From Planctomycetota bacterium (GTDB taxonomy: Bacteria > Planctomycetota > B15-G4), in assembly GCA_021604805.1 (NCBI GenBank), contig BQJR01000002.1:952665-1016664 (forward strand): a stretch of 64,000 bases of DNA, in the 5' to 3' direction. The position numbers were made by a program, and so were the translations under genes. The notes below the pieces were generated by a model. The model saw only the letters and a program-made list of their open reading frames with translations. It was not told the DNA's origin and did no database searches. This document shows, piece by piece, positions 1-9,200 of this stretch; position 1 is the first letter of the stretch; each line of letters starts with the position of its first letter.

Positions 1-1026
1 GACGCCGCTGGGCTGCGCGGGCTGGCCCGCGGACTGGTTCGGCGCGAACGATCCCGAGGTTGCGCGGTTGAAGACCAGCGTGATGTCGACGTTGCCGTCG
101 TGGTCGATGTCGCCGAGAGTGAGGGCCGCGGGATCGAGGGAGGTGCTGTGCGTGTGGGCGCTGGCGAGCGTGCCGTCGCCGAGGCCGAGCAAGGTCGAGA
201 TCTCGCGGGACGCGCCGCCGGCCACGACCACGTCGGGCAAGCCGTCGTTGTTGAGATCGGCCACGCCGAGATCCACGGGGTCAGGGCTCACGCTGAACGT
301 TTGCGCCGCGAGCAAGGCGCCGTCGCCAGCGCCGCGCAGCACGGAGACATCGGTGGACCTGGCGTTGAGCACGACCACGTCGAGCGCGCCGTCGAGATCG
401 AGGTCGGCCACGCTCAGCGCGATCGGGCCGCCGCCCGCTGCGAAGTGTGTCGCCGCGCCGAACACACCGTTGCCGAGGCCGAGCAGAACGGAGACGTCGT
501 CGGAGTCGGCGTTGGCGCTGAGAATGTCGAGCACGCCGTCTTGGTTGAGGTCGGCGTTCGCCACGGCGCTCGGTGCGGCGCCCACGTCGAAGCGCGGGAT
601 GGGGAAGTGCAGCCCGGTCGGCGTGGCGCCTCGCACGCTGAAGGCGAGTGTGTTGCTCGAAACCCAACCAGTGCGGGCGTCGTCGTCGGCGACCCAGAGT
701 TGAGCGTAGACCGTGAGGCCAACGGGCACGTGGCGCGGCAGCGTGAAGGGCAGGCGCAGTCCGCCCGAAGCGTCGGTGCTGAGGTTGTGGACGACACGTT
801 GCGGCGCGAGACCGAGCGCGTCTGCATCAACGGCAGGGTCGCCGGCGAGCACGAGTGTGGCGACTCGATGGGGACTCGCGCCTGACACGACCAGCGTGTT
901 CAGCGAGCCGGGGCGCGCGGCGCCAGCAGCTTCGAGCACGGGCGATTGACCGTCGCTCGCGAAGATCTGGACCGTGAGTGCTGCGAACACGATCAGCGCG
1001 TGGATCAAGCGACGGCTGCTCAGCAT
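1..1026 (-). CDS. Secreted VCBS/FG-GAP repeat protein, C-terminus cut by window edge
   Basis: The frame is open for 342 codons from an ATG at 1026 to the window edge, so only the N-terminal part is present. The N-terminus (MLSSRRLIHALIVFAALTVQ) is a likely Sec signal peptide. A beta-rich region of about 170 residues follows, then four Asp-rich repeats of the VCBS/FG-GAP type: DLNQDGVLDI, DLDLDGALDV, DLNNDGLPDV and DIDHDGNVDI. In this family such loops bind calcium within a beta-propeller, usually in extracellular or surface proteins. It lies downstream of and parallel to the cyclodeaminase gene but is separated from it by 223 bp. It resembles the FG-GAP proteins at 28.5-33.9 kb in general type, though its repeats are the simpler VCBS form. 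Whether it carries their C-terminal domain cannot be seen here. Confidence 0.8.
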   Translation of the reverse strand, partial: MLSSRRLIHALIVFAALTVQIFASDGQSPVLEAAGAARPGSLNTLVVSGASPHRVATLVLAGDPAVDADALGLAPQRVVHNLSTDASGGLRLPFTLPRHVPVGLTVYAQLWVADDDARTGWVSSNTLAFSVRGATPTGLHFPIPRFDVGAAPSAVANADLNQDGVLDILSANADSDDVSVLLGLGNGVFGAATHFAAGGGPIALSVADLDLDGALDVVVLNARSTDVSVLRGAGDGALLAAQTFSVSPDPVDLGVADLNNDGLPDVVVAGGASREISTLLGLGDGTLASAHTHSTSLDPAALTLGDIDHDGNVDITLVFNRATSGSFAPNQSAGQPAQPSGV

Positions 1027-1249
1027 GTGAGGCTCCCGTTGAGTCGCGCGGTCAGCCAGGGCCCGTGCCCCGAGTGCAGCTCCCACGCCCCGCGGGCAGT
1101 TTAGGTGCCCTGCGCGATCGGGGGTGCATTTCGCGTGATCGGCCCCGGGAGCGCGTGCGATTCCCACCGCGATGCGGGGACGCCAGGGATGCCTGTCCCG
1201 CACGACGGCGCGAGCTCACGCCGCGCCAACGGTTCCCCGACCTTCAACC

Positions 1250-2227
1250 TCAGAGCGGCAGCTCAACTCCGCGCCCTGCAGCCTCGGCCGCGCTCAGCAA
1301 GCGCTTCGCCAGCGCGACGTCCAGCACGCCCAGGCCGAGGTTCGCGGCCATCACGATCGGGGTGCCGTCGGGGCGCTTGGCGCCGGCGCCGCACACGATC
1401 TTGCCGAGCTCGTCGGTGGGTGACTTGTAGCCGACGAAGTGGCCGTGCTGCTGGTAGTGCTCGAACTGCGCGAGGTCGTCGGTGATGCAGAGATCGCTGC
1501 CGTCGAAGCAGGCTTGGTCGAAGGCGGCGTCGAAGTCGAGGCTCACGCAGAGCGTGCCGGTCTGGATGAAGGCCGGCTCGATGAAGGGCTTGGGCTCCTT
1601 CAGGATCGGCGTGGCCGTCACGATCACGTGGCCACCGACGCAGGCTTCTTCGGCGTCGGGCGGGATGATCGAGGCCAGGTCGAAGGTCGTCATCACTTCG
1701 TCGGCGAACTTCTCTTGGGCCGACGGGTCGATGTCGTAGGCGAGCATGCGCTCGGTGTCGGGGAACACGGCGAGCAGCGCCTCGATGTTCACGCGACCTT
1801 GCACGCCGCAGCCGATGATCGTCATGACTTCGCTGTTCGGATCGGCGAGGTGCTTGGCGGTGACCGCGGTGCAGGCGCCGGTGCGCACGGCGGTGATCTG
1901 CGCGGCGTCCATGAAGGCGAGCGGACGACCCGTGTCGGGGTCGTTCAAGATCATGGTGCCGTGGATGTAGGGCAGACCCTTCTCGGGGTTGTTCGGGTAG
2001 CCGGCCACCCACTTGATGCCGAGCGCCGCTTGGTCGCGCACGTGCGCGGGCATGGCGTGCAGGAAGGCGTCGTCGTCGAGCCCGCCGACATCCACCTTGG
2101 GCGGCATCGAGGTCTTGCCCTCACCGTGCTGGTGCAGCGTCTGCTCGACGATCTCCACCACCTCTTTCATCGGCGGCATCAGTGCGGCGACGTCTTCGCT
2201 CGACAGGTAGCGGACGGTGTTGCTCAT
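1250..2227 (-). CDS. Ornithine cyclodeaminase/mu-crystallin family protein
   Basis: A 325-residue protein starting MSNTVRYLSSEDVAALMPPM, typical in length and N-terminus for the ornithine cyclodeaminase/mu-crystallin family. It has RTGACTAVTAKHLA followed by the Rossmann motif IIGCGVQGR at roughly residues 125-150, as expected for NAD(P)-binding family members. The family includes ornithine cyclodeaminase (ornithine to proline plus ammonia), archaeal-type alanine dehydrogenase and imine reductases; the sequence alone does not separate these. The frame stays open far upstream, but the homology begins at this ATG. It is the third minus-strand gene after the aldehyde dehydrogenase and the YkgJ-like gene, 92 bp downstream of the latter, so co-transcription is possible. 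Confidence 0.85.
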   Translation of the reverse strand: MSNTVRYLSSEDVAALMPPMKEVVEIVEQTLHQHGEGKTSMPPKVDVGGLDDDAFLHAMPAHVRDQAALGIKWVAGYPNNPEKGLPYIHGTMILNDPDTGRPLAFMDAAQITAVRTGACTAVTAKHLADPNSEVMTIIGCGVQGRVNIEALLAVFPDTERMLAYDIDPSAQEKFADEVMTTFDLASIIPPDAEEACVGGHVIVTATPILKEPKPFIEPAFIQTGTLCVSLDFDAAFDQACFDGSDLCITDDLAQFEHYQQHGHFVGYKSPTDELGKIVCGAGAKRPDGTPIVMAANLGLGVLDVALAKRLLSAAEAAGRGVELPL

Positions 2228-2319
2228 GGGACTCGGGCGTCTCGGGGCGTTTCGAAAGGTGTGCGGGTGTGCGGTGCGGGTCGGGGCGACTCGGAGCGGG
2301 GCGGCGCAGGCTTGCGCGT

Positions 2320-2874
2320 TCAGCCGCCTGCTTCGGCGGCGCGCCGGCGGATCTCGGCGAGGTCGTGCACGGGGCCCTGATCCACACCGGGGCAGAATGA
2401 TGCCACATCGGCTTCCCACGTGCTGCGGCTCTCCAGCAGCTCGGGCCAGAACGGGAAGGTCGAGCACTGCTTGGGTCGCAGCCGGTAGACGCTGCACTGG
2501 CCGTCCTGGAGGAAGATGCAGGCGCCGTCGACTCCGCGGAAGGAGATGCGCCCGGCGACGCGCTCGCAGTAGTCGGCCTCGAAGCGCCGCAGCGAGACAC
2601 CGAAGTGCTCCGCCAGCGCTTTGCGCTCCGAGCGCGACGAGAACACGTACTCGTAGCCGTCGCCATGGTTGTGGCAGCACTTGCCGCAGGCGGTGCACTC
2701 GAAGCGCAGGCCGTCGGCGTACCAGGGCGGCGACTCGCCCTTGGCGCGCAGGTCGTCCCAGTGTTCTTCGGGGAGCAGCGCGTCGCCGTCGGAGGTCGGC
2801 TCCGCCTCGGACGCAGGCTCGCCGTCGCGCGCGGCCTTGCCACCCGCCTCGGGCTCAGGCACCGACTCGCTCAC
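2320..2874 (-). CDS. YkgJ family cysteine-cluster protein
   Basis: A 184-residue protein with the cysteine pattern of the YkgJ/UPF0153 family, thought to bind zinc or an Fe-S cluster: ECTACGKCCHNHGDGYEY near residue 65, then GACIFLQDGQCSVYRLRPKQ, CSTFPFWP and a final FCPG. The first ~50 residues are acidic and low in complexity. The start is a GTG (VSESVPEPE) overlapping the stop of the upstream aldehyde dehydrogenase in a GTGA junction, implying translational coupling. The frame continues upstream into the dehydrogenase only as a shadow. The role of the family is unclear; proposals include metal chelation and maturation of partner enzymes. Confidence 0.85.
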   Translation of the reverse strand: MSESVPEPEAGGKAARDGEPASEAEPTSDGDALLPEEHWDDLRAKGESPPWYADGLRFECTACGKCCHNHGDGYEYVFSSRSERKALAEHFGVSLRRFEADYCERVAGRISFRGVDGACIFLQDGQCSVYRLRPKQCSTFPFWPELLESRSTWEADVASFCPGVDQGPVHDLAEIRRRAAEAGG

Positions 2875-4283
2875 GAAGCCGCGCCCGCTGCGGGCTCGTT
2901 CCACGACACGCTCAGCGGACGCGTGAACTGGCGGTAGCCGTCGGGGCTGCCGAGGAAGCCGAAGCCCGACTGCTTCGCGCCGGCCCAGGGTGGGTCGCCC
3001 GCGCCGCCGAGCCCACGGTTCACGCCGACCATGCCCGACTCCACGCGCGCCGCGAGCTGGCGGCCGCGTTCCAGGTCGCCCGCCCAGACCGACGCTCCCA
3101 GGCCGAAGCACGAGTCGTTCGCCAGTCGCAAGGCTTCCTCCGCGCTGTCCACCGTGCGCAGCGTGGCCACGGGCCCGAAGGTCTCGTCGCGCAGCAGCGC
3201 CATCTCTTCGTTCGTGTCGGCCACAACAGTGGCTTCCATGAACCAGCCGGCCCCTTCGCGCGCTCCGCCGCCGAGCAACACGCGCGCTCCTTTGGCGCGT
3301 GCATCCTCGATCTGCGCGAGCACGTGGGCGCGCTGCTGTTCGGTGGCCATCGGACCCATGAAGACGTCGCTGTTGCCATCTCCGACGGTGAGCGCCTGCG
3401 CGCGTTGCACCACCAGTTCCGCGAACTTCTCCGCGGCCGGTTGCTCCACGTAGATGCGCTCCACCGAGCAGCACACCTGCCCCGTGTTACGCATCGACTC
3501 GCGCACGGCGAAGTCGGCGGCGGCTTCGAGGTCGGCGTCGGCGCACACGATCATGGGGTCCTTGCCGCCCAGCTCGAGCACCAGCCGCTTCAGGCCCTTG
3601 CTGGCCTCGGCCATGATGTGCTTCCCGGCGGCCACGCTGCCCACGAAGCCCACCAGGTCGACCTCGGCAGCCACCAGCGCTTTGCCGGTGAACTCGTCGC
3701 CCTGCACCAACTCGACCACGCCTGCCGGCAAGTGACGCTGCAAGACCTCGGCCAGCGCCGCGCCCGACAGCGGCACGAGCTCCGACGGCTTGAACACCAC
3801 GCTGTTACCGGCCACGAGCGCGGGCACGATCACCTCGCGCGCCATGCCGAGCGGAAAGTTCCACGGCGTGATCGCGGCGACGACGCCCAGCGCCTCACGC
3901 GTCAAGCGCGTGACCGTGTCGCCCTCGCGATGCAGCTCGGGCGCGAGGGCCTCCGCCGCCGACTGGGACAAACGCCGGATGCCGCCCGCACAACCCTGCG
4001 CCTCGCGACGCGCCTGCTCGATCGGCTTCCCCATTTCTGCGGTGATCAGCCGCGCCAGCTCGTCGACCAATGCGGGCTGTTCGAATTCCTTCGCGGCGGC
4101 CTCCAGCGCGTCCAACCGCGCGCTCAGCTCGAGCGCGCCCCAAGCCGGCTGCGCGGCGCGCGCACGCGCAACGGCCGCCCGGACGTCGCTTTCCGAAGCA
4201 ATCGGAATGCTGGCGAGGCACTCGCCGTTGGCGGGATTCACATCATCGAGCGTGCGAACACTCGCCTCGGTTCCGGTGGCCAT
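2871..4283 (-). CDS. NAD(P)-dependent aldehyde dehydrogenase (succinate-semialdehyde dehydrogenase type)
   Basis: A 470-residue aldehyde dehydrogenase. Visible motifs: VVFKPSELVPLSG for cofactor binding, LVLELGGKDPMIVCADADLE with the general-base Glu, GQVCCSVERIYV with the nucleophilic Cys, and RDETFGPVATL. The C-terminus is FGFLGSPDGYRQFTRPLSV. Such enzymes oxidise an aldehyde to an acid with NAD(P)+ in the cytoplasm; the closest subgroup by eye is succinate-semialdehyde or broad-specificity dehydrogenases. The start at MATGTEASVRTL is preferred over an ATG nine codons upstream because GGAG lies about 7 nt before it. A -10-like TAGAAT (4331-4326) lies upstream, and the stop overlaps the YkgJ start. 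Confidence 0.9.
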   Translation of the reverse strand: MATGTEASVRTLDDVNPANGECLASIPIASESDVRAAVARARAAQPAWGALELSARLDALEAAAKEFEQPALVDELARLITAEMGKPIEQARREAQGCAGGIRRLSQSAAEALAPELHREGDTVTRLTREALGVVAAITPWNFPLGMAREVIVPALVAGNSVVFKPSELVPLSGAALAEVLQRHLPAGVVELVQGDEFTGKALVAAEVDLVGFVGSVAAGKHIMAEASKGLKRLVLELGGKDPMIVCADADLEAAADFAVRESMRNTGQVCCSVERIYVEQPAAEKFAELVVQRAQALTVGDGNSDVFMGPMATEQQRAHVLAQIEDARAKGARVLLGGGAREGAGWFMEATVVADTNEEMALLRDETFGPVATLRTVDSAEEALRLANDSCFGLGASVWAGDLERGRQLAARVESGMVGVNRGLGGAGDPPWAGAKQSGFGFLGSPDGYRQFTRPLSVSWNEPAAGAAS

Positions 4284-4612
4284 CGCTTTCTCCAGGTTGG
4301 TCCCCCCCAACCGCGAAAGGCCGGTATTCTACGCTCGGTTGCCTGCGGAGGCGATTTCGAACGTTCCTGGAGTGAGTTCCGAGAATCCTTGGCAGCGTTG
4401 CTGACGGCCCGCCTCTTCCTGGGTGGTGCGAAGCGGGTCAGGCAACATGGGGCGATTCAACGGACTGACATCAGGGTGGTCCCGCAGGCAACCGTTTTGC
4501 GTCCGGGCGACACCGCTGAGTCTGATCTCGCTTAGTGACGATCGCGCGCGCAGCAACTTCCGCGAACCGTGTGCGCTGACACGTTCTCCGCGGCGTGCGC
4601 CCAGCCGGGCAG
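4284..4612. other. Intergenic region upstream of the aldehyde dehydrogenase
   Basis: This 329-bp gap lies between the 3' end of a sulfatase-like gene and the start of the dehydrogenase, both on the minus strand. It holds a minus-strand TAGAAT (4331-4326) that could be a -10 element, without a recognisable -35. A small inverted repeat GGTTGG/CCAACC (4295-4312) lies just upstream of the dehydrogenase ribosome-binding site. No convincing gene was found; the 75-codon minus-strand frame there has no recognisable features. Confidence 0.5.
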
Positions 4613-6133
4613 TCAGCGGCGCTCGCCGAGCATCACGAGCTCACTCAACCAGCGCTGTTCTGGCTCGCCAGCCGCAGGGATTTCGTCGGGGTGCGACTCG
4701 ACCCACTCCAGGCGCTCGGCGAGCAGCTTGCGCAGCGCGGCTTCGGCGGGGTGGTCCTGGCCCGCGAGGTTCATGGCTTCGCGCGGCCTGCCGACCATCT
4801 TGTAGAGCTCGTCCTCGCCTTCTTCGCGCACGATCAGGCGGAACTCGGGCGTGCGCACCGACCACACGCGCTCGTCGGTCCAGCCCAGCTCGCGACGCAG
4901 GTCATCCACGGGCTGACGCTCGGCGTAAGCCACGCGGGCCTCGGCGCGATCGGCGCCCGCTGCGCCGGGCAGCAAGGGCAGCAGTGATTCGCCGTCGGGA
5001 GCGGGATGGAAGCTGTTCAGGTCGCGACCGAGCATCTGCGCCATCGTGAAGAACAGGTCGGTGTGACGCACCTGGTGGCGCACGCGGCCCACCGGCCGGT
5101 CGCCGCCCGAGAAGCGCATCAAGAGGGGCACGCGCAGCTGCGCTTCGTAGAGGTCGCGGTCGTGTCCCACGTAGCCGTGGTCGCCGAGCGCCTCGCCGTG
5201 ATCCGACGTGAACATGTAGAGCTTGCGTCCGCTCAGGCCGAGCTCTTCCACGACTTTCACCAGCTCGCGCACTTCCAGGTCCACGTGCGCCAGGCGGCCG
5301 TCGTAGCGATCGAACCAGTTGAGCACGGTTTCGTAGTCGCTGGCCTTGAACTCGGACATCAGGCCGTTGCGGTTCGGGCGCGCGCCGAAGTCCACCGGCT
5401 CGAACTCGGCCGGGTCGTGCAGCTCGGGCAGGCCGTGCAAGTGCGAGAAGTAGCGGTAGTTCGTGACGCGCGTGCCCTTGGCTGCGTCGCGGACTTGCTC
5501 TTCCTTCTCGGTGTAGTTCGCCCAGCGCCCGGGTTTGTAGGACATGTACCAGTCGCGCACGTCGCTGAAGTGCACCCACAGGAAGAAGCGCTGCGAGGTG
5601 CGACGCTTGCGCAACCAGCGCGTGGCTTCCAGGCGCACTTGAGTGGCGTGCGCGCGCTCCGCCACGACCTCGTCGAAGCCAGTGGCCACCGACTCGAGGT
5701 GTGCGGCGCCGAGGATCGCGGCGGTCTGGTAGCCGGCGTCCTTGAACACGCTGGCCATGCTCGGCACCGACTCGGCGAGGCGCTGACCGTTCTCGAGCAC
5801 GCCGTGCTTGCTGGGGATCAGGCCGGTGAAGATCGTGGCCAGGCTCGGCGCGCTCTGGCTCGAGCTGGCCTGCACGTTGTCGAAGACCACGCCGGGGTCG
5901 AAGATCTCGCTGATCCGGTAGCTGCTGATGTCCCGACGGATGGCCTCGGGCACCTCGCGCTTGGGCCCGTAGCTGTAGCTGCGCATGTGGTCGGCGCGCA
6001 GCCCGCCCACGGTGATCAGCACGACCTGCTCAGGTGTTCCCGCCACGATGTAAGGGTGGATCGGGAGGTCGGAGCCGCCGCAAGAGATCAACAGGGTGCA
6101 GAGCAACAGCAGTCGAGGGCCGGCGCGGAGCAT
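4613..6133 (-). CDS. Sulfatase/alkaline-phosphatase-superfamily lipoprotein
   Basis: A 506-residue protein with a lipoprotein signal (LLLLCTLLISCGGS, lipobox Cys at 18), so it is probably membrane-anchored outside the cytoplasm. The sulfatase fold shows in ITVGGLRADHMRSYSY, APSLATIFTGLIPSKHGV and FTSDHGEALGDHGYVGHD...LY. Two departures from the usual pattern stand out. The first metal-ligand Asp (usually VDTLRADH) is replaced by Gly-Gly. The nucleophile region reads S-A-P-S-L, with Ser at the nucleophile position but Leu where classical sulfatases have Arg. It may therefore be a divergent hydrolase or phosphotransferase, or inactive. It is monocistronic by spacing, ending 329 bp before the dehydrogenase start. 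Confidence 0.8.
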   Translation of the reverse strand: MLRAGPRLLLLCTLLISCGGSDLPIHPYIVAGTPEQVVLITVGGLRADHMRSYSYGPKREVPEAIRRDISSYRISEIFDPGVVFDNVQASSSQSAPSLATIFTGLIPSKHGVLENGQRLAESVPSMASVFKDAGYQTAAILGAAHLESVATGFDEVVAERAHATQVRLEATRWLRKRRTSQRFFLWVHFSDVRDWYMSYKPGRWANYTEKEEQVRDAAKGTRVTNYRYFSHLHGLPELHDPAEFEPVDFGARPNRNGLMSEFKASDYETVLNWFDRYDGRLAHVDLEVRELVKVVEELGLSGRKLYMFTSDHGEALGDHGYVGHDRDLYEAQLRVPLLMRFSGGDRPVGRVRHQVRHTDLFFTMAQMLGRDLNSFHPAPDGESLLPLLPGAAGADRAEARVAYAERQPVDDLRRELGWTDERVWSVRTPEFRLIVREEGEDELYKMVGRPREAMNLAGQDHPAEAALRKLLAERLEWVESHPDEIPAAGEPEQRWLSELVMLGERR

Positions 6134-6220
6134 GACGCGGAGTCCAAGGGGAGGGCACGAAGGCGAAGAGTGTATCCATCGGGCGACGGGCGCACCGAAC
6201 CTGCGCGCGAGCGGCGCGAT

Positions 6221-9200
6221 TCAGCGTTCGCCCGTGACCAGTCGACGTGCCTCACGCACCAAGTTGTTGGTCGTGGGGCCGGGCGGCTCGCCGCGCGACC
6301 CGAGGCTCAGCAGGGCCTCGTCGAGGTAGGCCTCGGCCAGGGCGCTGGCACCCAACCGGGTGTTGGCCATGGCCAGCACGAGCAGATCCCACTCCACGGG
6401 ATACTCGCGCAGCGACGCGTTCAAGCGCTTCGCCTCGGTGAGCGCTTCGAGCGCGGCGCGGTCGTTGCCGCACCGGTATTGCGCCAGGCCCAGCACGTGC
6501 AGGACGCGCGGCTGGCCCGGCGCCAGGCGGTTCGCAGCGCGCGCCAAGCGACGCGCCTCGCGACAGGTTTCCGGATCGGCGTGACGTTCGAGCAGCAGCC
6601 CGCGCGCCGCCTCCGTGAGCAGCGCCGGGTCGCTGCCGAAGTTGCGCACGAGGCGCAGCGCCTCTTCGCGCACCACAGGGTCGAGGCGCGTGTCGGCGCG
6701 CAGCGCGTCGGCCACGGCACGCGGGTCTTCGAGCGCCTCGAGCAAGTCGGTGAAGCGCTGCTGCGCGGGTTCGAGCGCGGCCGCGCGATCGTGTCGCTGG
6801 GCGAAGCCGGGCGCGGCGCTGCCCGTCTCCCAAGTGAGGATGCGACTGCCGGCCGCCACGTGCAGACGCGCGCCGTCGGTGGAGAAGGCGAGGGCGTCGG
6901 CGGGGGCGCCGGCTTCCAGGCTCAACAGCGCGTTGCCTTCGGGGACGGACCAGATGCGCACGCTGCCGTCGCTCGAAGCCGAGGCCAGGCGTTCGCCGCT
7001 GGGATGGAAGGCGAGGTCGTTCACGACGCCGCGATGACCTTGCAGGCGCGCCACGAGTTGCGGCGTGTCTTTGGTGTCGTAGATGAGCACTTGGCGGTCT
7101 TCGCCGGCGCTGGCGAGCCAGCGGCCGTCGGGGCTGAAGGTCACGCTGAGCACGCCGCGCGTGTGGTCGTGCAGCGCGAGCAGTTGCGCGCCGTCGTCGA
7201 GGCTCCAGATGCGCACGCTCTCGTCGAAGGAGGCCGTGGCGATCCACGGTCGGCTGGGGTGGAAGACCACGTCGCGTACGCGGCTGCCGTGACCTTCGAG
7301 GGTGCGCGTGAGTGCGCCGCGTTCCACGTCCCACACACGCGCGCTGCGATCATCCGACGCACTGGCGAGCAGGCGACCCGAGCTCTCGAAGCTCACGGCG
7401 TGGATCGGTTCTTGATGACCGAGCAGACGACGGTGTTCGGCCAGTTCGCCCGTGTCGCTCACCTTCCACACGATGAGCGGGAAATCTTGATGACGGCTCG
7501 CGTCGTTGAGCCCGGCGGCGGCGAGTGTGCCGCTGTTCGAGAGCGCCACGGCTGCGCCGCCGCCGCCGGGCAGATCGCCCACGCCGAGCGAGAGCAGCGC
7601 GCCGCTGTCCCAGAGTCGTGCGCGGCCGTCCCAACTCGCCGAGAGCAGGCGCCGACCCGCGGCCGCGGCGAGCGAGCGCACGCTGTCGGTGTGACCCATG
7701 AGTTGGGTTTGCGCGGCGCCCCAGCTGAGATCCCAACTGAGCAGCGCGCCGTCGAGCGAGCCGCTCAGGATGCGCAGGCCGTCGGGGGTGCTGCAGAGCG
7801 CGCTCACGCCGTCGTCGTGGCCGAGCATGCGGTCGAGTTCGCGGCCGGTCCACGCGTCCCACACGCGCAGGTTGCCCGAGGCCATGCCCGCGACGAGTTG
7901 CGCGCCATCGGGCGTGAAGAGCAGGCGCGTGGGGACCTCGGGCGCCACGTCGAACTCGTGCTCGGGCACTTGTGAACCCACGCTGTAGACGCGCACGACG
8001 CCGGCCTCTTCGGCACTCGCGAAGCGTTCGGCCACAGGCGAGTGCGCCACGGCGAGCACCTCGGAGTCGTAGTCGTAGAGCGTGTCGAGCAGCTCCCCCG
8101 CCACGACGTCGATCAGCGCGACCGTGCGATCGCGCGACGCGCTCACGAGCAGGCTGCCGTCGTGGGAGAGTGCGAGGTCGGTGATCTCTTGCGCGTGCGG
8201 GCGGGGCAGCGCGTAGGGGTTGCCGGTGTCGAGGCGCCAGGCGAGCACGCGGCCGTCGTCGCGGCCGGCCACTACGAGGTCGCTGCTTGCGGCGCGCGCG
8301 AGGCGCGTGATCTCGGGCGCGCGACGCGTCGCGCCTTCGGGCGGCTCGAGGCTGCCGAGCAAGGCGCCGTTGCTCGCGCCCAGCAAACGCACCTGGCCGT
8401 CGCCGCTGGCGATCACGAGCTGCGTGCTGTCGGCGCTGAAGAGCACGTCGGTGGCGGCCGACTCGCCGGGGTCGAAGCGCGCCAAGCGCTGGCCCGTGGC
8501 GGCGTCCCAGAGATCGAGTTCACCCACCCAGGAGGCGCTCAGCACGCGCTGGCCATCGGGCGACACGCGCAGGGCGGACACAGCAGCATCGTGACGACCG
8601 AAGCGCCCCAAGCTCACGTCCGCGCGCGCGCGCAGGTGTTCCCATTCCCAGCCCCGAAGCGCTGCCGGTGCCTCCTCGAGTTGACGCAGCAGTTCGGCGC
8701 GCGAGCCATCGGCGAGCGCGGCTTGCGCGGCGGCGAGCGAGGCCATGTAGCCCTGGCGCAAGGCGCGCGCGGTGGCTTGCTCGGCGCTCACGAGCGCGAG
8801 GTCGGCGCGCGTGGCGGAGGCTTCGGCCGCGCTCTTGGCAGCCTCGGCTTCGGCGCGCGCTTGCTCCGCGTGGGCTTGTTCGGTTTGCGCTGTGTGCGTG
8901 GCCTCGACCAAGGATTGGTTGCGTTGACGTTCGCGCACGCCCAGCCCGGTCATCGCGAGCAGGAACACGAGCAAGACTGCCGCCGTGAGTTTGTTGCGCA
9001 CGACCCACTTGCGCAGTTCGACCAGTGCGCCCGTGCGGTGCGCACGCACCACGCGGCCTTCGAGGAAGGCGCGCAACTCGTCGGCCATCTCGGACATGTC
9101 GGCGTAGCGGTCGCGCGCTTCGCGGGCCATGGCCTTGTCGCAGATCGCCGCCAGCTCCGGGTCGACGCGCCGGTTGATCTGGTGCAGCGGACGCGGCGGG

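Noticed and set aside
1439..2380. Long plus-strand frame opposite the ornithine cyclodeaminase-family gene
   Set aside because: Its translation is His/Arg/Val-rich without motifs and mirrors the real gene; G+C-rich DNA gives such antisense frames throughout this window.
5006..7975. 989-codon plus-strand frame spanning the sulfatase and kinase genes
   Set aside because: It crosses two well-supported minus-strand genes and has no recognisable domain; composition is that of a shadow frame.
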